64,000 nucleotides of DNA from Ypsolopha sequella. Its lineage: Eukaryota; Arthropoda; Insecta; Lepidoptera; Ypsolophidae. A program made the translations under genes and the position numbers. A model generated the notes under the pieces. The model did no database searches. It worked only from the letters and a program-made list of their open reading frames with translations, and was not told the DNA's origin. The stretch is taken from positions 14,421,977 through 14,485,976 of the forward strand of contig OW203989.1 of the NCBI GenBank assembly GCA_934047225.1. Reading direction: 5' to 3'. This document shows, in pieces, positions 30,016 to 39,987 of the stretch (position 1 is the first letter of the stretch; each line of letters begins with the position of its first letter).

Positions 30016-31135
30016 TGTAGCGTTTCTTTTTAAAAAATTTAGGGTTTTTTTTGCCACTACATATTCACGAACGTAATTTCGACCTAAATTTGGACTGCCA
30101 CCAGGCAAGCCTGGTGACAGCCAAAAAAAGAGGTAAATCTGGATAAATAAACCGTATAATTTTATCTTTAAACAAACTAAAAATAACAAAACCGACTAAA
30201 AATAACAAAACCGAAGTAAGAAAAATATGGTACAAAACACAATAATATCTGAAGAGTATTGGTACAGAGGAACTTATTAGATCAAAACAAAAATTATGCC
30301 TAATTCGTCTTATTTAGGATTTTGATTTCCTTTAGCTTAAACGACGCATTTGTTCACAAAATAATGGATTTAAATTTGGATATCGAAACTAGTTTATAGG
30401 ATACCAGAAACTAAGATTGCACGGAAGTTTTGATAACTCCTAATCCGAAAGAAAACGTAATATTAAGGTGTTAAGAGCAATCGTTATCTAGCTTTACACG
30501 AAGGAAGAAAAATAATTGATGCTGAATATTAGGCTACGGATACTAAAAACCTGGTAAGGGTCTCTTCGTGACTTGGGTGTTTCCAGTGTTCCCGGGAGCA
30601 GTCGATGAAGATATCGGAAGCTTTAGCTCACCAGGGACGTGGTCCTTATATCAGGCCTCAATAGGTACAACCGTACGAGATGGCGGATGGAATTGAAGTA
30701 GAAATGAATAATAAAACTGGGGAGAACCAGAACCCTTAAAAATCCCGAAGGGTCGCTGTAAAGAAATAAAACAACAGCGTCAAGACATGCTTATGAAATG
30801 AGGGAAAGGAAATTAACGTATTGGAAACGGGACAAAAAGGATTTTCAGAGAATGAAACCAAAATTACACAAAACTTACCAGGAAATGCAGAAAAACTGGC
30901 TTTCACAATGCTCAGAGCAAATGTGCTCTGTTTCAAGCTTTCAAATGTTGAATTTTATATTTTGTAACAAATTTGTCTCTCTTGTACGACAATACTCTTT
31001 GATATGGGAAAAATAACAAAAAAAATCTGACAAGATATTCCAAATATTCGAATTCGAAAATTAAGCAAAGCAGCCAACGATAAAGAAAGACTAAAAATAT
31101 ATGAAAAAGGTTGAATACTTGTAGCGAATGCTACA
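30016..31135 (-). repeat. 5' LTR (minus-strand orientation)
   Basis: 1120 bp, the partner of 27258-28376. It precedes the primer binding site on the minus strand and so would carry the promoter used for genomic RNA. Outside it lies AGGT then GTAATAGCGGCGGCGTAATA, host DNA containing a small TAGACAAAAAATTTGTCTA palindrome. Confidence 0.93.
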
Positions 31136-32508
31136 AGGTGTAATAGCGGCGGCGTAATAGACAAAAAATTTGTCTATGGCGGCGTTCTACTGGGGTTTTA
31201 TAATCTTGAGTGAAGTATGAACCTAAAGCAATTAATTATTTGACTTTCAAGTGAACAGGAAGGATCTTACAAACTGAAATTTACTTATCTAACTTAACTT
31301 ATTATAGCGTGGTGCTAGCGAACGAATATGAGGCCAAAATTAGGCCTTATATGAGACTCATTGTAAATGTCAATATAGATGTGATGTGTTGAAATATGAG
31401 TCCATATGCGGTACTTATGGCTTTGTGTTTATGTCGGTGAAATAAGTGGGAGGAAACGTGGAGACATCTGAACACGAAAAATTCAAGTAATAATGCTCTT
31501 GATATCTGTGGTAAATAACTTGTTATTAGCACTTAACTAACTCCAAAAATCAAGTACAACAGCTACAATAAAAGGAAAGTTGAGAAAGCATAACAAAAAG
31601 TCATTTTTGTCGTTTCATTCTGGCTTACGAGCTTAAAAAAACATTTTTACGATTTCCTCTCGTGTTCCATTTTTTTAAAGGCACATACATTTGCGGTAAT
31701 GCGGAATATAATATATGGCTCGAATGTAAAAATTTTACAGAACATAATTTTAGTAGCATAATTTTTTGAGGAAAATTGTCTCTTCCTCACTAATATTTTA
31801 AAGAGGTAAAATTTGTTTATGCGTAGGGGGTAATCTGTGGTACTACGGAACCGATTTTGAAAATTATTTCACTGTTGTAATAGTTAGACACTTTATTTGC
31901 ATAATAGCTTGTACCCTGGGGACGTGCAGTTCCCTAGAAGAGGGGGGGGGGGGGGCAATCAATCGCGCGTTCGCCGTGGCATAGTAAAACTATGGCCGTG
32001 GTCACAAGCATAGTAAAACTTACTATGTCACAAGGCTGTTTACAATATGGGTAGAGGTAAAATACTGACTGGAAATTTTTGGTCACTAATACTTTTAACG
32101 ATTAAAAAAAAATAATAAGTACTTCTTAGTGATTTAAAAAACTAAACTTCAAACCGCCATTTTGTCAACAAAACGTAAGGAACCAAGGGTCAAGAAGTTT
32201 GTAACCAGACTAGAGTGCTTACCTCAATTGAAAGCCACACACTAAAATAAGTGACCTTTATGTGTATGTGTATGACTTTATGCGTATAACTTTTATCTCT
32301 ATTAATTACTCATGAAACGATTTTCTCTTTGAAGGGGTCGCTGCCTCTATTACTCTCCTGAAAGGTAAAGAATTTTTTGACGTGGCCTTGTTATAGGAAG
32401 TTCATGCATCAGAATGGTTATAAGACCTACAGCTTCTTGGAGTCAGTAGTTGACCAAAGACAATAAATTCACTGCGTTTAGTTGACTGTCTGAGACCTTT
32501 ACGCGGTG
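31136..32508. other. Non-coding DNA; G14 tract at 31942-31955
   Basis: A run of 14 G is unusual in this AT-rich setting. Just after it, CATAGTAAAACTATG and ...CATAGTAAAACTTACTATG form small overlapping palindromes. No gene seen. Confidence 0.5.
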
Positions 32509-33484
32509 TATAATAATAATAATAATAAAATTCTTTATTGCACATTAAAATAAACAGTACAAAGGCGAACTTAATGCTAATTAGCATTATCTTCCAGTTG
32601 ACCTTAGGTGTTGAGGATAATTTAGGGTAGTGCCAAGAATATATAATTAGGAGAAAGCACTCAAACTTTGGGAATTAAATAGGGGAAATGGGAGATTTAT
32701 ACTAAATAAACATAGTAAAATAAGAATATAATACAATACATAAATAAGATATTAAAAATACTTATATATTATATAATAAAATAAATATTGGACGTAATTC
32801 TAAAATTGACTCGGGAACGACAAAAATAGAGCTGATAACAATTTTAACAATTTTGCATCTTTAAATAGTGAAGGAAGACTTTATTTTTAAAAACATTAGT
32901 TGAGGGTGATTCTCGGATACACAAGGGCAGATTGTTCCAGAGACGGATTGCTGATACAGTGAACGAATAAGAGTACATATCTGACTTGTGTTCGGGAGTT
33001 CGAAGGAGAAGAGCTTTACTAGGCCGCTGAAGGCGATCAAGCGAGAGAAGGTAAGTAAATCTGTCTTTGAGATAAGGGGGAGAAAGGGGGTCATTAAGGA
33101 TATTGTAAAGAAGTGTTAAAACATGTGCATTGCGTCGATTTCGGATACTGAGCCAGTTTAATTCAGATCGGTACTGAGAAATATGGTCGTATTTGCGGAG
33201 GCCAAAAATATAGCGTATGCATACATTAAGGATACGATCCAGTTTGTCAAGCAATACTTCCGTAAGGTCAGGGTAGCAAACATCTGCGTAGTCTATGATG
33301 GGGAGTAGGAGTGAGTTGACTAGCGTGACCTTAACGGAATAAGGCAGAAACTTCTGCATGCGCTTTAGAGAGTGCATGGACGCGAAAATCTTTTTGCTGA
33401 CTTCAGTCACATGCAAGTCCCAGGACAAATCGTTTTGAATGTAGAGCCCGAGGTTTTTAAGGTGTATACCTATTCCGCAGTACA
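32509..33484 (-). pseudogene. LINE reverse-transcriptase C-terminus (Jockey/CR1-like), 5'-truncated
   Basis: The minus-strand frame from about 33478 to 32844 reads GIHLKNLGLYIQNDLSWDLH, then HSLKRMQKFLPYSVKVTL, LPIIDYADVCYPDL, LDRILNVCIRYIFGL, ELNWLSIRNRRNAH, SFTVSAIRLWNNLPLCIRE, and stops after YLKMQNC. This order (LGLYI..L.W, a SLL.PIIDYA block, L.WL.I..RR, S.IRLWN.LP) is the post-catalytic thumb and C-terminus of Jockey/CR1-group non-LTR polymerases. The catalytic YADD region is missing by 5' truncation. About 330 bp of 3' UTR follows, ending in TTTATTGTGC...AATAAAGAATTTTATTATT repeats. The coding part is intact, so it is fairly recent, but it cannot act alone. Confidence 0.9.
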
Positions 33485-33789
33485 GTTAACTCGCTAAGAG
33501 TGAGGAGATACCTACTCATTACAGTAACAAGATTCTAGGATCTGACGCAATCCTGTTATCGCGACATGACATTATTATGGAAAGCAAGTAAAATTGGCGC
33601 AGAAGCTTTGTAACAGAGTAAGAGAACACAAGCAATTTTTATCGGACTTTTACAGAAGTCAACCTTTTTCATAGTATCTAGTGGGCTTATTTTAAAAGGT
33701 ATTATTCAGTTTATAGATGTATTTTATAATTTGTCTAATTTTATATCACTAAAACTAAAATTAGGAAGACAAAAAAAACATATATGAAC
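33485..33789. other. Non-coding DNA, nothing recognised
   Basis: Short AT-rich stretch between the LINE truncation point and a SINE-body scrap. Confidence 0.5.
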
Positions 33790-33855
33790 ACATATTGTCA
33801 AGACATAAATCCCCAGGGACTGTCGAAGGTGTTCCCAAGTGTGAAGTGTGAAATT
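33790..33855 (-). repeat. SINE-body scrap
   Basis: TTGTCAAGACATAAATCCCC, AGGGACTGTCGAAGGTGTTC, CCAAGTGTGAAGTGTGAAAT matches the tail-proximal part of the SINE at 50445 (CATGAATCCCC...GTCAGAGGTGTTCCGAGTGTG). Confidence 0.6.
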
Positions 33856-35279
33856 AAAGTCATTATGGTGAGTATTCATCATAACAAATTAGACATAACC
33901 ACTTTGATTATTACGGGAAAATCTTGACGTTTCCGTCAAATTTGACTTTATTTAGTTCGAATCTTTGATATCAGTATAAGTAAGCAGAGCGAGCGTATCC
34001 CAAACACACATATTGATTACACCCTGTGGTTACACCTGTGTTCGTATACACTTTAAAAACTTAAATTACTTACACATTAAAATTAATTCAGCTCTTGTCT
34101 AGAGTCTAAACTGTTTACAGCAACCTCTTCGTAACTGGTTTAGGACAACTAAAGGCGTAATCCCTAAGTAGTCCCTGGGCATTACCGTGTAGAATAGTAG
34201 AACCTACGCTAACAAAAAAGGACCGCAGCGTAGTCTATATTGTACGTTGGAATAAGAACCAAAATACTTTAACCACGGAACGATTATCGTGGCGCGTCCT
34301 TTAACTGCCTTTACACTAGCGCTCGTTCGTTTTGGCACAGAGGGAAACTAATTCATCAAGTCACAGGCAGGACTAACGTGATGTTTTGATTTCTGGTCGC
34401 TTGGTGCACCTGGCACCATGAAATTAGAGAGCAATTCTAATTTAAGTTGAATTATTTGTTGCGATTGGCACACTGAGTAATTTGAATTTGTATAAGTATT
34501 TTAAAATGTTAGTAGTGAAGGTTAGTTAGTAGAAAATACAAGTTAGTACTATTAGTATTAAAGTTGCCTTTGTACAATAATTGTATTTTGCTCAATAAAG
34601 ATTTTGATTTTTTTGGCCCTAGCTACTCACAAAATCTTTCAGGATACAACAACGAACCCTTTTATTAACATGTTTGACTGGCAGCAATCAACATCTATAT
34701 AAATAAATATATACATATATTTAGTATAATATGATCGGAGTTAGGGCTTTATTCATACAAGGGAAAAATGTGAAAGGTCATTTTGGTTTGTCTGTCTGTC
34801 CGTGTTTGAATGGGATTTTCAGTGTGGTGTAGTTTAATGCTTTGGGAGTAACATAGGGGACATATTTTTTTAAAAGCTTGATTAACAAAACTCCACAAAT
34901 AAATGTAGTTCATTGACTTTTTATAATGGGTTTAAAGGAACAACAACAAGTTTTTGCTATTTTAGATATTTTTATAAAAATAAAATTCTTACTTTTTCTC
35001 TTTCGCCTTTAATCCACTTTTTTTACAATGCGCGTTTTTTCGCTTAGAGTGACAGTGATCTCAAATTGATGCTATTTTCACAAAAGAAATACGCGCTAAA
35101 AAAATAGGCAGTAAATGCTAACAAAATAATCCCTTTAGGGTATGAAAGTATACACAATACTCATACCATTACGATAAAACAACATACATTAAATTTTCAC
35201 CAAAAATGTTATTCTTTTTCTGAGCTATGGCTACGCATTCTTATAAACGCAGTTCATTCACCCCGTATCGCGATCCCGA
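33856..35279. other. Gene-free DNA; possible retroposon tail near 34600
   Basis: TTTGCTCAATAAAGATTTTG ATTTTTTT at 34588-34612 looks like a poly(A) signal followed by a short T/A-rich tail. It would be the 3' end of an unidentified plus-strand retroposon. Near 34790 TCTGTCTGTCCGTG is a scrap of the GGGTTCCGTA repeat. Nothing else could be supported. Confidence 0.4.
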
Positions 35280-36018
35280 CCGATCTATAAATCTAAATTC
35301 GTAGCGGAGGCGATGAGTCCTGCACTAATTCTCGGAAATCGTGGATATTGTGCACTTCCCCCCGGTCAGTCAGCCCAGCCAGGACAGCTCCTTAGAGTCG
35401 AACAGCTTCAGCATTCTGACACATAAACTGGTCCAGTGAAGGGAAGTTGGAGCTCGTCGCAATCCCTGCTTTTCGTCTCATGTCTTCGGTTGCAGAGCAG
35501 TGGAGTAGCACATGTTCCACTGACTCGTCCTCTATAAGACACCCACTGCATACAAGGCTATCGGTGCCACCTGTGGTGAAAAGTAGGTGCTTGTTTAGGT
35601 TGCAGTGTCCAGTTATGATACCTACCATTGTCACGTAGGTTGGGCCGTTTTGTTACCTTACCATTCGACAGCGGTATCATTAGTTTTGACAGCCGGCAGT
35701 CGTTTCATTCTGCCCATGTTTGGCTGATGGTCAACAAAGAATAGTGCGCTGTGTCGTTATTCCCATATGGGATACTAGTTTAGCCAGAGAGTCTGCTTGT
35801 TCGTTACCTTCATTTCCGTTGCGTGCTATAGTCCAGTATAGTTTGACTTTGCATATGGTTGACAGGTTTTGCAGTTCTGCATGACATTCTGCAATGATTT
35901 TAGATCTACTTACAGGTTTGCTGAGCGCTGATAATATGGCCGCACTGTCTGTAGTTATTGTGACCTCCTGTATGTCGCAGGGCCTGCTAGTGCAAATCGC
36001 AAATGCCGACCGATCACA
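35280..36018 (-). pseudogene. LINE RNase H and C-terminal zinc-knuckle region, truncated
   Basis: Minus strand from about 36015: AFAICTSRPCDIQEVTITTD SAAILSAL, then SRSKIIAECHAELQNL, KVKLYWTIARNGNEGNEQAD SLAKLVS. This is a type I RNase H with the ..TDS.AAL.AL strand, the acidic E in AECH and the GNE.AD motif. The usual WVPGH has become WTIAR, so the catalytic His is lost. After a stop near 35730, another frame (35634-35392) gives MVGIITGHCNLNKHL, SLVCSGCLIEDESVEHVLLH C and ends near LFDSKELSWLG. The C..C...H...C knuckle and TGH..LN.HL block are the C-terminus of RNase-H-bearing LINEs (I/LOA/R1-like groups). It is dead and 5'-truncated. Confidence 0.85.
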
Positions 36019-36748
36019 TTAGGTAATTGTGTTATCTGCTACTGACGCTATTGGAGCTCAACTACTAGTGAGGGTGTCCACAAGATTAGTATATTTTAAG
36101 TTTAACAAATCGTGTTATATTCATATAATGTTGCCACTATTAAAAAAAAAACACTTTATGAGTCATACTAACATACCAATAAGGATTCTTGCCCTTGCTT
36201 TTACAACTTGTATATTACTTAAATATGCAGCTCAGAGAGCTAGTGTGAACGGACTAAACTAAGTTCGTGTGCCCCTAATAATAGGCCTAGACGAACTTGT
36301 ACCGTTTGTGTACGTTACTGCATAATTTGAGCAAGAAGCAGCTTAATGTGCGAAACTTAAATGTTATGTTTATTATGAAACTTCGAGTTGAGCTAGATTT
36401 CGAGGGTAAACTTAAATAGCAGCAAAACGAACGTCCGCACTTCAACTTACCCAGCTGTTCTTTGTCTTACGGGTTGAAATATGCTAACAACATTGACGTA
36501 AAACGTCATGACTAACAAGTAGATGGATTCAATATTTTTTAAATTCTAATATGGACCAATGGAAACTTTGCGATGGCAACATACACAACACAATAGGTTA
36601 TAAGGTTTTGTTGAATAATTATTGAGTGAATTTTGAATTTAAATATTCTGTTTCGATTAATTAGAAAAAGGCGGATTTTTCACAATCCGGCTGCGAAACC
36701 GCTCTTAATTTATGAACGGCCATCAGTTGAGGGTACGTTACACTCATA
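36019..36748. other. Non-coding DNA, nothing recognised
   Basis: A 77-codon frame (36029-36262) has no domain. The sequence is AT-rich. Confidence 0.5.
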
Positions 36749-36755
36749 GCAGTAG

Positions 36756-36993
36756 CACAAAATAAATACTACCAGAAGGCAGACTCGACGACGGAGCGAA
36801 AACAGACGCACACATGCCTAGACGCGTACGTATGATGATCTCGGCAGAATTTCGTATTGGCATTCGTCGAGAGAGTATTATATTCCTTGCATTCGTCCGA
36901 CTTCATCCGAGATCATCGTACGTACGCGTATATGTGTGCGTGCGCCTGTTTTCGCTAGATGCGGACTAACCTTCTGTAAGTGGTTATTTTGTG
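36756..36993. mobile_element. Palindromic MITE with CACAAAATAA ends, copy 2, 7-bp target duplication
   Basis: It begins CACAAAATAAATACTACCAG and ends CTTCTGTAAGTGGTTATTTT GTG. GCAGTAG flanks both sides (36749-36755 and 36994-37000). The arms contain GAGCGAAAACAGACGCACAC ATG and the mirrored GTGTGCGTGCGCCTGTTTTC GCT. The centre has GATGATCTCGGCAG and its mirror. Copy 1 is at 1364-1541. A 7-bp (possibly 8-bp) duplication would suit a hAT-like mobiliser, but this is uncertain. Confidence 0.85.
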
Positions 36994-37000
36994 GCAGTAG

Positions 37001-37377
37001 TTTCACCAGCAATGTCTGGTTTTTAAACCGAGTATAAAAAAATACAAGAAAGGCAGTTAAAGAGAGCATACTTTTCGATCTCTTACTAATTTCAAATGTC
37101 CGTTGTAAATAGAGAATGTGATTTAATTTTGTATTACCCATCTTTGTACTTAAATTTGTGTAACAAATACAATAAACGTTGATAAGTTAACTTGAACTTT
37201 TTCTGAGTGGACCGAAAACAAACAGATTTCAATTTGCTACAATCTTGGCTGACGCTAGACGAGGTGGCTTTATCACATCTTAAGCAAATAAAAAAGTATA
37301 TTTAATAAAAGATTTCGGAATAGTTACGTTTAGAAATTCATATTAATTGTGTAGACAAAAAAGGCAATTTGTCAATA
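37001..37377. other. Non-coding DNA, nothing recognised
   Basis: Short AT-rich interval between two MITEs; no feature. Confidence 0.5.
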
Positions 37378-37543
37378 AATCAGATTCTGAAGGCTTTAAT
37401 TTTAGTTTTAGTACTGTCAAAACTTAATTTTTTCTAAAGTTATTTAGCTTCTGTGCTACAAAATTTCAAGGACTATTTTGCAATGAAGAAAATTTATTTT
37501 TGACAGCACTAAAACTAAAATTAAAGCCTTTAGAATCGGCTTT
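37378..37543. mobile_element. TA-flanked MITE (AAGCCGATTCTGAAGG family), copy 3
   Basis: AATCAGATTCTGAAGGCTTT, TTTTAGTTTTAGTACTGTC on the left mirror TTTTTGACAGCACTAAAACT, AAAGCCTTTAGAATCGGCTT on the right. TA is outside each end. A second GGCTTTA lies 10 bp further on. Confidence 0.82.
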
Positions 37544-38634
37544 ATTGGCTTTACAAAATATTTCGTCGTTTGTAAATGTGACGTCTTTCAGAATCGCTTC
37601 TCTGATATATTGTGTACTCCCCAGCGCCAACGGCCTGTGTAGCTAGCATGCGCCAGAGACACGGCGTTTATATATCTATATTGTTTATATATCCTACTCC
37701 CGCATACCGCGTTTGACACTGTACGATGGAAAGACAGTGTATCGACGGTCCATGCTAGACCCATAACTGTCGCTGAAAGAATGGACGATCCAATCGTCAG
37801 GCACCGCCACGCATTTGTTGTTCACCAACAGGTCAGCTAAATCCAATTTGTAAATATTTGGTTTGTTTGATGTGCCAATAATAATAATTGTTATAACACT
37901 ACATATATATGGATGTTTTATCCGAAATAAAGAGATTATTTCTGTTTCTATTTAATGTTTCACTAATTTTAAAGAGGAAAAAGGTGGCGCACACAACCCG
38001 AGGCCAGTACGTATATATAGAATTGGCATAGATTAAATTATTTTAAGGTATGTTAATTCGAAAACCATTTCGAGATTTAGGTTTAATAAGCCGTATTTTC
38101 GAAGTTTTGGTTAAAAAAACCTCAAGATGATGAATATTTTTACGAAAAGGCTGCAACTTACATTTGCCCTTGTGTGACGTCACTTGATTAATGGCTGTTT
38201 AGAAATGTGTCCTTTGCTATCAAGATAAATTTATAATAATTTGCTTCAGACTAATTTGACAGCTAGATGACAGATGAGTAGACATACAGAGACAGAACAC
38301 TTTTTTATAAGCAATCACACATCACAATCAGTATAATGTCTAAAATTCTCAAGTGACAAGGTCATCGGACAATTCTTTAAAAAATCATGAAAAAATAATG
38401 GTATATAGCAAAATAATGAAAACCATGTCCTACAATGACGTAAATTCTCCGAAAAAAATTAAAAATAAAATCTTTTAAAAATTAAGCTATGGGAATTGAG
38501 TATTTACCTAAAAAGTGTAGATAGATTGATGCATTATCCAAAACTTTGAAGCAGGTGTGCCGAGTAACGAATATAATTACTCCTGGCCCCGTAGTATAAT
38601 TTTTAATCGTACGCGACGCAACCACCGTTATAAT
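37544..38634. other. Gene-free DNA
   Basis: About 37620-37860 is less AT-rich (CCAGCGCCAACGGCC, GGACGATCCAATCGTC) without a recognisable repeat. The remainder is AT-rich with no frames. Confidence 0.45.
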
Positions 38635-39434
38635 GTGACGCAACTTAGTTGAATCACAAGTGCGAGGAGCGTGACTCTATGTTTTTGCGATTAAACCACA
38701 AAACTATTAATAAGGAATAGAAATGCCATGAAAGCCGTGACTGTGACGCACTGCTGTGATCAATACGTCAGGGCATAACCCGCGGGGCTCTCATTTCTCA
38801 ACCGAACGCGTTAGAACAAACATATTGTAAAAATGGTGTATTGCGGCGTGGCAAATTGTTTTGACTCTTCACATAACGCAAATAAGACATCCAAAGGAAT
38901 TTTACTTCACTCTTAAGTTAATTTAAACATGTATTTACTGTGATATTTACAGAATAAACCTTGCGGTAAATAAAATTTCAACCTTACCATAAAATATTTA
39001 GCGTTGTAGCGAGTAGCGTTGAAATTAGACAACATTTTGTCCATTGCAGGTAATGAAGAGTGTCACACAATGAGTTAGAATATTAACGCCACAATGTGTA
39101 TTTTTTCAAACATTATCAACACGGCCCTAACTGTGTCATAGTACGGCCGCTGGTCATGGCTTTTAACACATAATGTGTTATAGCTTGACACAGTGCCATG
39201 ACGTGTTTGGTATTTTACATCTAAGCTTCATAGAAATACGGTGTTATTTTGGCTGTATGAAGACGGGTGAATATATGTGTGCGCCGCGTATGTTTACTAA
39301 CTAGTTAAGTAATACTACGTTATTCCAAAAAGTAGCGACAGCGGTGCTCGTATAAAATTTGTGTCACGCCAACCCCATGGATTAAACAGTATGCCACGCT
39401 CCTCGCGCCTGTGATTCAACTAACTCGCGTCACG
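38635..39434 (+). mobile_element. DNA transposon relic with about 40-bp inverted ends and a THAP motif
   Basis: The left end TGTGACGCAACTTAGTTGAA TCACAAGTGCGAGGAGCGTG (38634-38673) is mirrored by CCACGCTCCTCGCGCCTGTG ATTCAACTAACTCGCGTCAC G (39393-39434), with about 5 mismatches. A THAP-like zinc-finger start lies inside. The 122-bp hairpin MITE at 3045 shares the end and subterminal sequence. THAP domains are known from P-element-superfamily transposases, so a P-like origin is inferred. No 8-bp target duplication was seen. The right end is followed by a near-direct repeat of ATTAAACA(G/A)TATGCC lying on both sides of it. Confidence 0.65.
38833..38916 (+). pseudogene. THAP-domain N-terminal fragment
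   Basis: The ATG frame MVYCGVANCFDSSHNANKTS KGILLHS then a stop (27 residues). It follows the N-terminal THAP pattern: M, C-x4-C at residues 4 and 9, a basic/polar linker, and a hydrophobic strand ending L-H where families have F-H-x-F-P. The second zinc-ligand pair (C...H, about 40-50 residues later) is missing after the stop. As the start of a transposase ORF inside inverted ends it is a broken remnant. Chance resemblance cannot be excluded for so short a match. Confidence 0.5.
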
Positions 39435-39759
39435 ATTAAACAATATGCCTGCTGATGTTGATGCCTGTTGCTGGGGATTATTGTCTTGACAGTTTGTACT
39501 TGCCACTGAGATATGATTTCTATGACAAGTTCAGTGTACTTTGTTGTTTTCTCAGTGTGTGTTGTTTTGCGATTATGTATGTTTGGAATGGCTTTATCTT
39601 TATCATTGTTCTTTTGGTTGTGAAGTGTTGGTCTATTGTAATGTATTATTTTGCCAGTGATGGTGGTCCGTATGGCAGTTTTTGCTGTATATTTAAAGTA
39701 AGTATATGCTGTTTATCGCGCGATGAGTTGATGCTTGAATGCGAGATATTGATAAAGTG
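39435..39759. other. Non-coding DNA between two transposon relics
   Basis: A 101-codon plus frame (39455-39760) is valine/leucine/cysteine-rich by composition and overlaps the antisense Tc1-like fragment at its end. I do not support it as a gene. Confidence 0.45.
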
Positions 39760-39987
39760 ACGATTTCGCAAGGAAACTGTCACAATCAATCTGTCGTCTC
39801 GCTCAGAAGTGGCCCGATTCCTACCAGATCCTGGATGGCGTGTGAATAAACCAGTCTCCCGATAGCGTTTGTAAACTCTGTGAACAAACGAGAGGGTTAG
39901 ATGTAGTATTGCAGCCACAACACGTTAGCTAAGATCAGAATCCAGCAACGCCTTTACTTGGGCGGCTTCCGCGGGTGAAGTATCCAT
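39760..39987 (-). pseudogene. Tc1-like transposase N-terminal fragment
   Basis: Minus strand: MDTSPAEAAQVKALLDSDLS, an in-frame stop, then FVHRVYKRYRETGLFTRHPG SGRNRATSERDDRLIV...SLRNR. The helix-turn-helix (V.RVY.RY.ETG), the GRPR-like PGSGRNRAT hinge and the second HTH beginning ERDDRLI are typical of Tc1-family DNA-binding regions. Similarity stops at SLRNR, and the catalytic DDE domain is not present downstream. The in-frame stop and truncation make it inactive. Confidence 0.85.

Larger units (their letters stand above)
27258..31135 (-). mobile_element. LTR retrotransposon, non-autonomous, 3.88 kb, AGGT target duplication
   Basis: Two direct repeats of 1119 and 1120 bp start TGTAGC and end GCTACA (TG...CA rule, 6-bp inverted ends). 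They enclose 1639 bp. AGGT (27254-27257) precedes and AGGT (31136-31139) follows, a 4-bp target duplication as in Ty3/gypsy-type insertions. On the minus strand a primer binding site begins 4 bases after the 5' LTR. Inside there is a 15-bp-unit minisatellite and a possible short spliced frame, but no gag, protease, reverse transcriptase or integrase motif. Reverse transcription would have to be supplied in trans. The polypurine tract next to the 3' LTR is weak (GAGGATAT). By eye about 5 substitutions and one 1-bp indel separate the LTRs (about 0.45%), so the insertion is recent. Confidence 0.9.

Noticed and set aside
27258..31135. Intact endogenous retrovirus
   Set aside because: No gag, pol or env motifs are present between the LTRs; only a primer binding site, a tandem repeat and one short frame.
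39455..39760. 101-codon Val/Cys-rich plus frame
   Set aside because: No domain; flanked by two transposon relics and antisense to one at its end.
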